This document shows, one piece after another, positions 17,407 through 25,212 of a DNA stretch of 64,000 nt. Below the pieces are notes generated by a model that made no database searches, was not told the DNA's origin, and saw nothing but the letters and a program-made list of their open reading frames with translations. This stretch comes from Providencia stuartii (GTDB taxonomy: Bacteria > Pseudomonadota > Gammaproteobacteria > Enterobacterales > Enterobacteriaceae): NCBI RefSeq assembly GCF_029277985.1, contig NZ_CP119546.1, positions 1,178,001 through 1,242,000 on the forward strand, written 5' to 3'. The first letter of the stretch is position 1, and each line of letters opens with the position of its first letter. Made by a program: the position numbers and the translations under genes.

Positions 17407-18232
17407 GTTTTTTACCTCGAGAAAACAGCGTGATAACGATAATCCAATAAAGCACAAATGTAATAACACTTAACCATATAGGCTGTGACCGATAAGCAAA
17501 GAAAGAAGAAATAAAGTTACCGGCAATATTTGAGTCATCAAGCAAAGCCGTGGTATCCCATGCAGGATAAATTAAAAATTCAGGGATAGGATAATCGTAT
17601 TCAATGAATAAGTTAGCGCTTTCTTCAACCCCTTTGAGTAAGAGAGAGAGGGCAAGAAATAATAGAATGACGCCTGTCGCTTTAAAAAATATCTTCCATG
17701 AAACAAAACGATTAGTGAGTAAGAAGGCATAGAGTGTCAAACCTGCAATTAAAATACCGGCAGCAACTTCTATCGTAAATTCGGAGGCATTTTCAGCATT
17801 TAATGACATGATAAAACTAGACAGGAAGACAACAATTTCACTTCCTTCGCGAGCAATGGCAATGGCAATAATCAGCGTAGCTCCCCACCAATTGTGGTGT
17901 GCTGCATTACGGCTAATACCCGATTCAATTTCAGATTTTAAGGACCGACCATGTTTATTCATCCAATATACCATTTGGACGATCAAAACACAGGCAAGCA
18001 ATTCCATAAAGATCATAAATAGAGATTGACCCGTATCATCGAGAACGTTAAAAACACCATAAATCAATAGTGCTAATAGAACAGAAACGATAAGGCCGAG
18101 GGCAACTCCCCCCCATAAAAACTTCATGCCATTGCGAGAGTCAGGATGGTGTTTTATCCAGGCATAAATAATGCCAATGACTAGCAATGCTTCAAAGCTT
18201 TCTCGCCAGACAACAAATAGAACTTGCCCCAT
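17399..18232 (-). CDS. efeU: EfeU: FTR1-family high-affinity iron permease
   Basis: This 277-residue, seven-helix membrane protein contains the two REGxE-type motifs of FTR1 permeases: 'WRESFEALLVIG' near the N-terminus (residues ~9-20) and 'IAREGSEIVVFLSS' (~125-138). These acidic motifs bind iron during transport. In E. coli K-12 efeU is frameshifted; here the frame is intact. It sits 11 bases after the cupredoxin gene and overlaps efeO, in the order P19-cupredoxin-efeU-efeO-efeB. Confidence 0.92.
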   Translation of the reverse strand: MGQVLFVVWRESFEALLVIGIIYAWIKHHPDSRNGMKFLWGGVALGLIVSVLLALLIYGVFNVLDDTGQSLFMIFMELLACVLIVQMVYWMNKHGRSLKSEIESGISRNAAHHNWWGATLIIAIAIAREGSEIVVFLSSFIMSLNAENASEFTIEVAAGILIAGLTLYAFLLTNRFVSWKIFFKATGVILLFLALSLLLKGVEESANLFIEYDYPIPEFLIYPAWDTTALLDDSNIAGNFISSFFAYRSQPIWLSVITFVLYWIIVITLFSRGKKHA

Positions 18233-18243
18233 AATTTATCCTT

Positions 18244-18579
18244 CTATTTCGCGATGATCTCACCTTTTGGGTGAGACAGGTGGAAATCATCAAAAAAGGT
18301 ATAACTTCCCGGTTTTAGGGGAGCAATAACCACAACAGAGCTAGCTCCCGGCGCGAGAACTTTTTCTTTACGCAATTGTGTGCTTTCAAACTCAGCGGGT
18401 TCAGTTCCTGTGTTAGTTATTTTGATACGAATAATCGTTTTTGCAGGAACTTCAAGCACACGTGGGATTAAATCACCGTTCTTCATTTCTAATTCAACGG
18501 TAAATTTTTCTGCTGCGAAAGCCGCATTGGGTATGAGTGCTGAAAATAGCAAAAGGGCTAAACTTAGTAATGTTTTCAT
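18244..18579 (-). CDS. Stand-alone periplasmic cupredoxin-like protein of the iron-uptake operon
   Basis: From the ATG at 18579 the product is 111 residues. It has a signal peptide ('LLSLALLLFSALIPNAAFA') and one cupredoxin-like beta-sandwich ('FTVELEMKNGDLIPRVLEVP', 'FESTQLRKEKVLAPG', 'PLKPGSYTFFDDFH'). These are the features of the N-terminal domain of E. coli EfeO and of cupredoxins beside P19/FTR1 genes. A longer frame to 18627 has no reason to be used. It probably handles copper or redox steps during ferrous iron oxidation. About 210 bases containing a repeat-like element separate it from the P19 gene upstream. Confidence 0.82.
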   Translation of the reverse strand: MKTLLSLALLLFSALIPNAAFAAEKFTVELEMKNGDLIPRVLEVPAKTIIRIKITNTGTEPAEFESTQLRKEKVLAPGASSVVVIAPLKPGSYTFFDDFHLSHPKGEIIAK

Positions 18580-18610
18580 TTTATTGGCTCTAAACATAAC
18601 GACAAATAAA

Positions 18611-18775
18611 AGGGCTATACGCAGCAATTAAGCAGCGGCTAGCCCTGAAATGATATACCCGTTATATTGCAAGTCGCAGCGTTGTTGACTCCTTTCTGTA
18701 CACGGGGGGATCGTTTCTAGCTATTTCCCGTGTTTCATATGCTTGTCGTTTTGCCGCGTCGAGAATAACGCTGAG
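18611..18775. repeat. Repeat-like element inside the efe operon (hairpin plus palindromic-element-like segment)
   Basis: A hairpin (AGGGCTA 18611-18617 with TAGCCCT 18640-18646) is followed by a segment starting 'TATACCCGTTATATTGCAAG' (~18655). It resembles the widespread enterobacterial intergenic repeat that starts with a CCGTTATACTTCAAGTTGCA-like sequence. The right end reads CGTTATTCTCGAC on the minus strand, echoing the CGTTAT of the left end, so it may be a small inverted-repeat (MITE-like) unit. A related start is found at 54727. The boundaries are approximate. Confidence 0.45.
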
Positions 18776-18789
18776 TATCGATTTGTGGG

Positions 18790-19347
18790 TTAGTAGCTAC
18801 CTTTTCGGCCTACACCCGCATAGTCAAACTCCCATGAAACTTCAAAAGGTTTGAACCATGGAGCTACCCCTGTTTCTTTATCAATATGGCGCCCAAATGC
18901 GACTTGTTTATTATGGGATGGCGGATAGATCTTATAGGTGACTTGGTATTTACCGTTGCCATCCAATTTGATGTTTTGACCATAATGAGGGCCATCACTA
19001 GCGACCATCGGCATGAATGTGCCTGTTTGAGTTTGTGGCTTATCGCCGAGTTTTTTGACTGTGTATTCGATAGTGAGGTATGGGATCCAATCACCTTCAG
19101 CAAATCCATTTGGATTATCCTCAACCGCATGGATATCTGCTTCTAAATGGATATCTGCTTTATCGGCAGCAAGGTGGGACATCCCTTGATGGCCTTCTTC
19201 TGTATCCATTGTTATTGGTTGAAGATAAACCCCTTGAATCTCCATTCCATCTTTAATGATAGGTTGTCCTAAAGGATATTCTTGAGCAAAAGCAGTGATT
19301 GAGAATAAAGCTAAACCCGAAACAGCTGCTTGATAAGCGAGTTTCAT
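18790..19347 (-). CDS. P19/Tpd-family periplasmic iron-transport protein
   Basis: From the ATG at 19347 the product is 185 residues with a signal peptide ('AAVSGLALFSITAFA'). The mature protein matches the P19 (FetP/FtrA/Tpd) family: 'YPLGQPIIKDGMEIQGVYLQP', 'ADIHLEADIHAVEDNPNGFAEGDWIPYLTIEY' and the C-terminal 'PFEVSWEFDY'. Conserved Met, Glu and His residues (for example in 'QGMSHLAADKADIHLEADIH') are the known Cu/Fe ligands. P19 works with an FTR1 permease in Campylobacter and in FetMP. It heads the operon, and a Fur box lies 33 bases upstream of the start. The frame extends upstream to 19431, but that would run through the Fur box, so the later ATG is chosen. Confidence 0.88.
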   Translation of the reverse strand: MKLAYQAAVSGLALFSITAFAQEYPLGQPIIKDGMEIQGVYLQPITMDTEEGHQGMSHLAADKADIHLEADIHAVEDNPNGFAEGDWIPYLTIEYTVKKLGDKPQTQTGTFMPMVASDGPHYGQNIKLDGNGKYQVTYKIYPPSHNKQVAFGRHIDKETGVAPWFKPFEVSWEFDYAGVGRKGSY

Positions 19348-19379
19348 CGTCTTGTCCTTACCATTATTTATTATTGGAA

Positions 19380-19398
19380 CGCAATGATAATCATTATT
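19380..19398. promoter_or_regulatory. Fur box upstream of the P19-efe operon
   Basis: The core AATGATAATCATT is identical to the central 13 bases of the 19-bp Fur consensus, and about 15 of 19 positions match overall. It lies 33 bases before the P19 start codon. Iron-loaded Fur would be expected to repress the whole five-gene operon. Confidence 0.85.
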
Positions 19399-19610
19399 AT
19401 TCATGCTGTTCAAGTTAAAGTTTGAGGCCAAAAATTTAATTTATAGCCAAATATATGAAAAGTTTTAGAAAAATAGTTACAGTAGGAAAGTTATTATTTT
19501 TTGAAAAATATCTTTTGAGCCAAAATGTATTCAGCTTATTGATTATATGTCACGATAAATTGAACAGAGTTTATTTATTATTAGCCTACGAATAAATAAA
19601 GGTGTAAAGC

Positions 19611-20540
19611 ATGCAAAAACGTTATCTTGATTGTACCGCTTCTGAAATATCGCGCATGAATAAAAAGGCGTTATTAGAAGCCATTAAGGGGAGTGAAGGG
19701 CGTCTTTTGGTTTCTGAAACCATTGGTACGATACAGCCTGTTTTAATGAATGTGACAAATGCGGAGCTTGCCGCAAGTCAAGGGGCGGATATTTTATTAT
19801 TGAATATTTTTGATGTTGATAATCCGGTTGTGCAAGGTCTCCCTTCAAATATAGAACCACAAGAGATTATCCGGACTTTAAAACACCTTACAGGTCGAGC
19901 CATTGGCGTAAATCTGGAACCTGTTCCTGCGGGGTTTAATAATCCCAATCAGGATGTGCAGTGGAAGATTTCTGAAGGCCGTTTAGCCACGGTAAAAAAC
20001 GCAATAAAATTAAAGGAGATGGGCGTTGACATTATTGTGCTAACGGGCAATCCAGGTAATGGAGTCACCAATCAAGAAATCAATTTAAGTCTAAAAGAAT
20101 TAAAAGCGGTTGTTGGTGAAGAGGTCATTTTAATTACCGGAAAAATGCACGCTGCTGGTGTTCTCAATGAGTCAGCAGAGCAGTTGATTACAGAAGTTGA
20201 TATTCGAAGTTTTATTGATAGCGGTGCCGATGTGATCCTTTTGCCCGCACCGGGAACGGTACCCGGTATTTCAGCTGAATTTGTGCAAAGGATGGTGGCT
20301 TACTGTCATTCTCAAGGTGTATTAACAATGACAGCGATTGGAACATCACAAGAAGGCGCTGATTTACAAACCATCCGTCAAATTGCGTTGATGTGCAAAA
20401 TGGCAGGAACAGATCTACATCATATTGGTGATTCAGGCTATAACGGTATTGCATTACCTGAAAACATTCTTAATTATGGCATTGTTATTCGTGGTGTGAG
20501 ACACACTTACTCGCGTATTGCTCGTTCGATTAATCGTTAA
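19611..20540 (+). CDS. Conserved TIM-barrel protein of unknown function (PEP-mutase-like superfamily)
   Basis: This 309-residue cytosolic protein has an ordered series of beta-strand endings typical of a TIM barrel: 'GADILLLNIFDVDNP' (~62-76), 'GRAIGVNLEP', 'MGVDIIVLTGNPGNGVT' (~140-156), 'VILITGKMHAAGV', 'SGADVILLPAPGTVPG' and 'TMTAIGTSQEGAD'. I recall similar proteins annotated only as a DUF (possibly DUF7916) and often near PTS or sugar genes. The reaction is unknown. An AAAGG ribosome site precedes the ATG, and the gene is monocistronic with its own terminator. The late 'HHIGDSGYNGIALPENI' segment is a conserved-looking C-terminal motif. Confidence 0.55.
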   Translation: MQKRYLDCTASEISRMNKKALLEAIKGSEGRLLVSETIGTIQPVLMNVTNAELAASQGADILLLNIFDVDNPVVQGLPSNIEPQEIIRTLKHLTGRAIGVNLEPVPAGFNNPNQDVQWKISEGRLATVKNAIKLKEMGVDIIVLTGNPGNGVTNQEINLSLKELKAVVGEEVILITGKMHAAGVLNESAEQLITEVDIRSFIDSGADVILLPAPGTVPGISAEFVQRMVAYCHSQGVLTMTAIGTSQEGADLQTIRQIALMCKMAGTDLHHIGDSGYNGIALPENILNYGIVIRGVRHTYSRIARSINR

Positions 20541-20555
20541 TCAATCATATTTTGC

Positions 20556-20598
20556 AATCCGAATCACATCATCTGACGGTGTGATTCGGATTATTTCT
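20556..20598 (+). terminator. Terminator after the TIM-barrel gene
   Basis: A perfect 13-bp stem (20556-20568 with 20580-20592) has an 11-base loop and is followed by an AT/T-rich stretch. It is 15 bases after the stop codon. The U-tract is short. Confidence 0.75.
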
Positions 20599-20669
20599 AT
20601 TAGCTATCTATTTGTTATTTAAACATTTTAAAATGGTGTTTGATTAATCAAATTGGAACAATATGGATT

Positions 20670-21857
20670 TTAAAAATCGACTTTTATTAACGTTCCTTGT
20701 CGACGTAAAACCAAAGATAGCTGTCCTTTGGGTAATGTATTGATCAAATGTTGCACTTTGACTAAAGCCTTTGTTGGGTATGAAACCCCATTGAGACTCA
20801 TTAAAACATCCCCATTTTGAATAGGGTATTTAGCGAGGGTATCCTCATTATTATAAAAGAATTCAATATTGTTATTAAACATCCGGATATTTATTTTTCT
20901 AATATCCTGCAATTCTTTCTCTGGGGATTTATGACTATTATAGCAGATGAGCATTCTATCTGGCGATAATAGATATTTATCAAATGAAGCTAATGCAGAC
21001 ATGCCAATAGCATAAGCATTATTATTATTTTCAGCAAATTTTTGGTCGATGAGTGTAGTATCATTTAATTGAACTTGCTGAATTCGATACAGATCTTCTT
21101 TTTTGTTATTCACACCAGAAAAATCGATGGTAATTGCATTATCAAATTGTTCTATTTTTTCCATCTTATTGATTTTATTTTCTTTTAGATAATCTAAAAA
21201 TTCAGAAGACAAATAGCTCACTTTGGATCCAGTATCTAATTTAACATTCACATAGGTCTTATCATCAAAGTAAGCATTGAAAGAGGGAGCTCCAAGCGTG
21301 TAATCATCATATGTAATACACTGCTCATAGTTATTGATATTAGGAGGATTATCATAGAGCGTTAATACTTTATTTTTGTTATCGATTTCCCAATTTAATC
21401 GTCTAAAAATATCAATACCGAGTATCCCTGAAATATTTTCGCCTACCATTTGTGATAGCAGGCTAAGATCATTTGCAGCCCAGAAGTCTCCGCCATTAAA
21501 GTACTTTTCCCCAATATAAAAGGAAATGGGATTAACAAAATTAACGTCCGCCATTTTTTTATTATCACTGACAGTTTTTACGACATTAAAGTATTTTTGA
21601 TAAAAGGCGGGTGGTGCATCAAGGTTGCTTGTTAATTTGTTGACCAAGGATTGATCAATAACAGATGTTGATGAGCCAGTGTCTAATAAAAATGTGTATT
21701 TCTCACCATTTATCGTGACGGGAACTAAAATATAATCAACATACTGGTCTTGAAAAGCGTTAACAAGTATAGGGTCATGGTTTTTTATCGTGTTAGAGCA
21801 ACCCGTTATCATTAATAACGCTAGGTAACTTATTATTTTATTGGATTTTTTTACCAA
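20670..21857 (-). CDS. Lipoprotein with two aspartyl-protease (retropepsin-like) motifs and a C-terminal PDZ-like domain
   Basis: The TTG at 21857 is the preferred start. It has AAGGAG 6 bases upstream and gives a clean lipoprotein signal ('MVKKSNKIISYLALLMITGC', lipobox ITGC). An ATG 21 bases earlier has no ribosome site. The 395-residue product has a first catalytic-type motif 'FLLDTGSSTSV' (Asp ~59), a second 'VKLDTGSKVSYL' (Asp ~209) and 'ISGILGIDIF' flap-like segments. The last ~80 residues look like a PDZ domain ('GDVLMSLNGVSYP...', ending 'LSLVLRRQGTLIKVDF'). This architecture is common in Bacteroidetes aspartyl proteases but unusual in enterobacteria. It is probably anchored to a membrane facing the periplasm. 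The substrate is unknown. Confidence 0.72.
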   Translation of the reverse strand: MVKKSNKIISYLALLMITGCSNTIKNHDPILVNAFQDQYVDYILVPVTINGEKYTFLLDTGSSTSVIDQSLVNKLTSNLDAPPAFYQKYFNVVKTVSDNKKMADVNFVNPISFYIGEKYFNGGDFWAANDLSLLSQMVGENISGILGIDIFRRLNWEIDNKNKVLTLYDNPPNINNYEQCITYDDYTLGAPSFNAYFDDKTYVNVKLDTGSKVSYLSSEFLDYLKENKINKMEKIEQFDNAITIDFSGVNNKKEDLYRIQQVQLNDTTLIDQKFAENNNNAYAIGMSALASFDKYLLSPDRMLICYNSHKSPEKELQDIRKINIRMFNNNIEFFYNNEDTLAKYPIQNGDVLMSLNGVSYPTKALVKVQHLINTLPKGQLSLVLRRQGTLIKVDF

Positions 21858-21878
21858 GACAGGCTCCTTGTTTTGCAT

Positions 21879-22299
21879 TGTTTACCCTATAATCTTATGA
21901 TCTATCACACAATGAAATAATAGCTTTTTATACGAATAAATTTATAAACGAGAACTCAATAATCAATACTTTTTAGCATTAGTTACACGATTAAATTTCC
22001 GCTAAATATAAATTTTAGTTCGATTTTTTTTATACTTTATTCTATCTCATTTTATTAACACTCATCATTTTTCGTATAAATAAGCTTATTTTTTAACTCG
22101 TTATCGTGCTGACTAAGGATGTTTTATTCTCGTTATAGACAGAGTTACGATCAATTAAGGGGAGGTTATCTCGCGGAAAGATTTTCAGAATAGAACGATC
22201 ATCTATCGGACGGCTAATGTGATCACTACAGATGAACTGCGAATTGAGCCGCTATAAGAGTCTATGGCTCTGCTGAAAAAGCGATTTATAGCGCTAAAA
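21879..22299. other. Intergenic region upstream of the rimO-like fragment
   Basis: About 420 AT-rich bases with no gene seen. It holds the promoter of the aspartyl-protease lipoprotein gene. From about 22120 onward the composition becomes less AT-rich, approaching the rimO-derived segment. Confidence 0.35.
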
Positions 22300-22412
22300 T
22301 ATACGTCAGGTAAAACTCGGCTCATTTTTAACCCAATAACAGACGTGAGTTAAGTCGCAAAATACCAATCCGGCGCCAAAAATTGGCTTCATGTCACTTG
22401 GTTGCCCAAATG
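22300..22412 (+). pseudogene. Diverged copy of the rimO leader and first ~20 codons, start codon lost
   Basis: This segment aligns with 23577-23690, the promoter-proximal leader and first codons of the intact rimO gene, with about 17 differences in ~112 positions counted by eye and one single-base gap. The start ATG of rimO is AAG here. The coding part still translates as 'SQNTNPAPKIGFMSLGCP', against '[18 protein letters not shown]' in RimO, with several differences at third codon positions. It then departs and soon reaches a stop. It sits just beyond the 3' end of the membrane-protein gene at 22437-23393, so that gene is bracketed by two rimO 5' ends. Confidence 0.85.
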
Positions 22413-22436
22413 AAAAAAATGCTACAGTTAAGATGA

Positions 22437-23393
22437 TTATTTATTAATATCATTGATATAGCGGATATTGCCTTCGAATTCTGGATAAAGCCAAGTAAAG
22501 AATAGAATTACCCCAATAGCGATAAGCACAGTTGCGGCTAAGCACAAAACTAAAGCCCATGAAAGCGGTAAAATTGTGACCAAAAATAGCCATAACATCA
22601 ATGAAATTCCTAAAACGATGATGGTCAAAATCATGCAATATATATTTTCTGACCTTCTCTTTGATGGTGCAAATTTAAATGTTTGTGGGTCTATACCGAG
22701 TTTAGTGAATACACGTTGGTTGATTTTGATATCAGGAATTCTCGCAAGCCCTTTAAGTAGCGCTTTGAGCATCAATTTTCTTTTTTCTACTGGAGAGAAG
22801 GGGGAATAGTTAATCCAATTTTCGATGGGTAATTTATATTCTTTACTCTCATTTGAGGCGTTTTTATACTGAAAAACAAGATAGTTAGGACTATATCTAC
22901 CGCCTGTTTCGATATGAACAACATATTCAGAGCAAATATTTTCCCAGAGTATTTCAACGTTCATGTTTGGATATGGATCACAAATAAAGCGAAATCCGTT
23001 ATTATCGATAGAAAAATAACTAACAGTTTTATTAAATCGTTTTAGTAGAGTATAAAATGAAACTAATAGGACGATCTCAATAGTGACAAAAAGGAACCTT
23101 CCTGAGATAACATTCCATAGAATAAGAGAAGTCAATGCACATATTAAAGTACAAAATAGCCATATAAAATAAGTAAATGTTTGATTACCATGTCCAATGA
23201 TCGATCCTATAGGAAGTTTTAATTCATTAGGTAATGGGTAAGCCATTGTTTCTAAATGGGTGTAATGACGATGTTCGTTGCGAGTACTATTATCACGATT
23301 CCGACTATCAGTGCTAACAATATGACGGTTGTCGCTATCGTGGTTTCTATTTCGACTTTTGTTTTTACGTTTTTTGTTATTGTATTTTTTCAT
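22437..23393 (-). CDS. Membrane protein with a highly charged N-terminal tail, unknown function
   Basis: This 318-residue protein has an N-terminus of about 45 residues of almost pure Lys/Arg/Asn/Asp/His/Ser ('KKYNNKKRKNKSRNRNHDSD...'). Two closely spaced transmembrane helices (~75-120), a cytosolic-looking middle domain (~125-245, 'FSIDNNGFRFICDPYPN', 'VEILWENICSEY') and two more helices (~255-310) follow. The middle part resembles PH-like membrane-associated folds only vaguely. The ribosome site is weak. The gene lies between the rimO fragment and intact rimO, opposite in direction, and is probably an acquired accessory gene. I do not recognise the family. Confidence 0.6.
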   Translation of the reverse strand: MKKYNNKKRKNKSRNRNHDSDNRHIVSTDSRNRDNSTRNEHRHYTHLETMAYPLPNELKLPIGSIIGHGNQTFTYFIWLFCTLICALTSLILWNVISGRFLFVTIEIVLLVSFYTLLKRFNKTVSYFSIDNNGFRFICDPYPNMNVEILWENICSEYVVHIETGGRYSPNYLVFQYKNASNESKEYKLPIENWINYSPFSPVEKRKLMLKALLKGLARIPDIKINQRVFTKLGIDPQTFKFAPSKRRSENIYCMILTIIVLGISLMLWLFLVTILPLSWALVLCLAATVLIAIGVILFFTWLYPEFEGNIRYINDINK

Positions 23394-23629
23394 TTTCTAA
23401 AGGCGAGTCGTTGTAATCAATTATTTTCAGTGAATTCAAATGGTAACATAAGCTAAATTTTGTAGCTATCAACAAGAAAGGCGCTCATGGTTTTTGGCTT
23501 TATATCGACAAAATCCGCCAAGCATAAATCGTTTAATAAAAATAGTTTTATAGATAAAAATTTATACAATTCCTACTATACTTCAGGTAAAATCCAGCCC
23601 ATTTTTTAAAACAATAAAAGAAGTGAGTT

Positions 23630-24964
23630 ATGTCGCAAAATACTAATCCGGTGCCAAAAATTGGCTTCGTTTCACTTGGCTGCCCGAAAAATCTTGTTGA
23701 TTCTGAGCGCATCCTGACTGAACTACGTACGGATGGCTATCAAGTCGTACCAAGTTATGATGATGCTGATTTGGTTATTGTTAATACTTGCGGTTTTATT
23801 GATAGTGCGGTTCAAGAATCGCTTGAAGCGATTGGTGAAGCATTAAATGAAAACGGCAAAGTAATTGTGACTGGATGTCTTGGCGCTAAAGAAAATCAAA
23901 TTCGCGAAGTTCATCCTAAAGTGCTGGAAATCACAGGTCCTCATAGCTATGAACAAGTTCTCAATCATGTTCATCACTATGTACCAAAGCCAGAACATGA
24001 TCCTTTCCTAAGTTTAGTTCCTGAGCAAGGTGTTAAATTAACACCAAAACATTATGCCTACCTTAAAATTTCAGAAGGTTGTAATCACCGTTGTACATTC
24101 TGCATTATTCCATCAATGCGTGGTGACTTAGATAGTCGTGCTATCGGGGATGTATTAAATGAAGCAAAGCGCTTGGTTGAATCAGGGGTTAAAGAATTAT
24201 TAGTGATCTCTCAAGATACTTCTGCTTATGGTGTTGATGTTAAGCATCGCATGGGGTTTTGGGATGGTAAACCGGTAAAAACCAGTATGGTTGGATTATG
24301 TGAACAGCTCGCATCACTTGGCGTGTGGGTACGTTTGCATTATGTCTACCCATACCCACATGTTGATGATGTCATTCCTTTAATGGCGGAAGGTAAAGTA
24401 CTTCCTTATTTGGATATTCCATTACAGCACGCGAGTCCAAAGATTTTAAAGTTAATGAAGCGTCCTGGGGCAGTAGAAAGAACTCTCGAACGCATCAAGC
24501 GTTGGCGGGAAATCTGCCCTGAATTAACGTTACGTTCGACCTTTATTGTGGGCTTCCCCGGCGAAACGGAAGACGATTTCCAAATGTTGCTCGATTTCTT
24601 GCAAGAGGCTCGTCTTGATCGCGTAGGTTGCTTTAAATATAGTCCAGTTGAAGGGGCGAAAGCGAACGAACTTTCTGATCAAGTTCCTGAGGATGTTAAA
24701 GAAGAGCGTTATCATCGTTTTATGCAATTGCAGCAACAGATTTCAACCGAAAGATTACAAGAAAAAATAGGCCGCCGTTTACCAGTAATGATTGATGAAG
24801 TCGATGATGAAGGCGCGATTGGTCGTAGTATGGCTGATGCTCCTGAGATTGATGGTATGGTTTATTTGAATGGTGAATTCGGAGTGAAACCCGGTGATGT
24901 TGTTAACGTGTTGATTGAACACGCTGATGAGTATGACCTCTGGGGGTCGATCGTTAACGAATAA
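23630..24964 (+). CDS. rimO: RimO: ribosomal protein S12 methylthiotransferase
   Basis: This is a 444-residue radical-SAM enzyme that methylthiolates Asp88 of ribosomal protein S12. The N-terminal UPF0004 domain supplies three Cys ligands of the auxiliary cluster ('[11 protein letters not shown]', 'NTCGFIDSA', 'TGCLGAKEN'). The radical-SAM CxxxCxxC motif is '[17 protein letters not shown]' (~150). The C-terminal TRAM domain spans ~375-444. The length equals the E. coli enzyme (441 aa). The ATG at 23630 follows a GAAGTGAG stretch. A weak hairpin terminator follows. The leader and first codons are duplicated, in diverged form, at 22300. Confidence 0.96.
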   Translation: MSQNTNPVPKIGFVSLGCPKNLVDSERILTELRTDGYQVVPSYDDADLVIVNTCGFIDSAVQESLEAIGEALNENGKVIVTGCLGAKENQIREVHPKVLEITGPHSYEQVLNHVHHYVPKPEHDPFLSLVPEQGVKLTPKHYAYLKISEGCNHRCTFCIIPSMRGDLDSRAIGDVLNEAKRLVESGVKELLVISQDTSAYGVDVKHRMGFWDGKPVKTSMVGLCEQLASLGVWVRLHYVYPYPHVDDVIPLMAEGKVLPYLDIPLQHASPKILKLMKRPGAVERTLERIKRWREICPELTLRSTFIVGFPGETEDDFQMLLDFLQEARLDRVGCFKYSPVEGAKANELSDQVPEDVKEERYHRFMQLQQQISTERLQEKIGRRLPVMIDEVDDEGAIGRSMADAPEIDGMVYLNGEFGVKPGDVVNVLIEHADEYDLWGSIVNE

Positions 24965-24978
24965 CCCGCACATCAACA

Positions 24979-25024
24979 GTAAAGTGCCCTAATCGTTGGA
25001 ATGTCAATCACTGGGGCATTTTAC
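24979..25024 (+). terminator. Probable terminator after rimO
   Basis: An 11-bp stem (24979-24989 with 25014-25024, one G-T pair) has a long 24-base loop. The closing arm includes a TTTT run, but there is no long U-tract after it. Confidence 0.5.
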
Positions 25025-25212
25025 TCTTATCGGATAAGTAAGAAATCGTTTTATCTCAGCGACAGTAATAATCTCTGATTTGGATATGTCCTGACTTTTT
25101 GTTCTAGATCAATAGATAAAAATCTATCAATAGATTATTTGATTTGAGATATTAAAATTTAATAAAAAATAGACATAATCAAAGTATAACTTATCGGTGT
25201 ATAAGGATGGCT

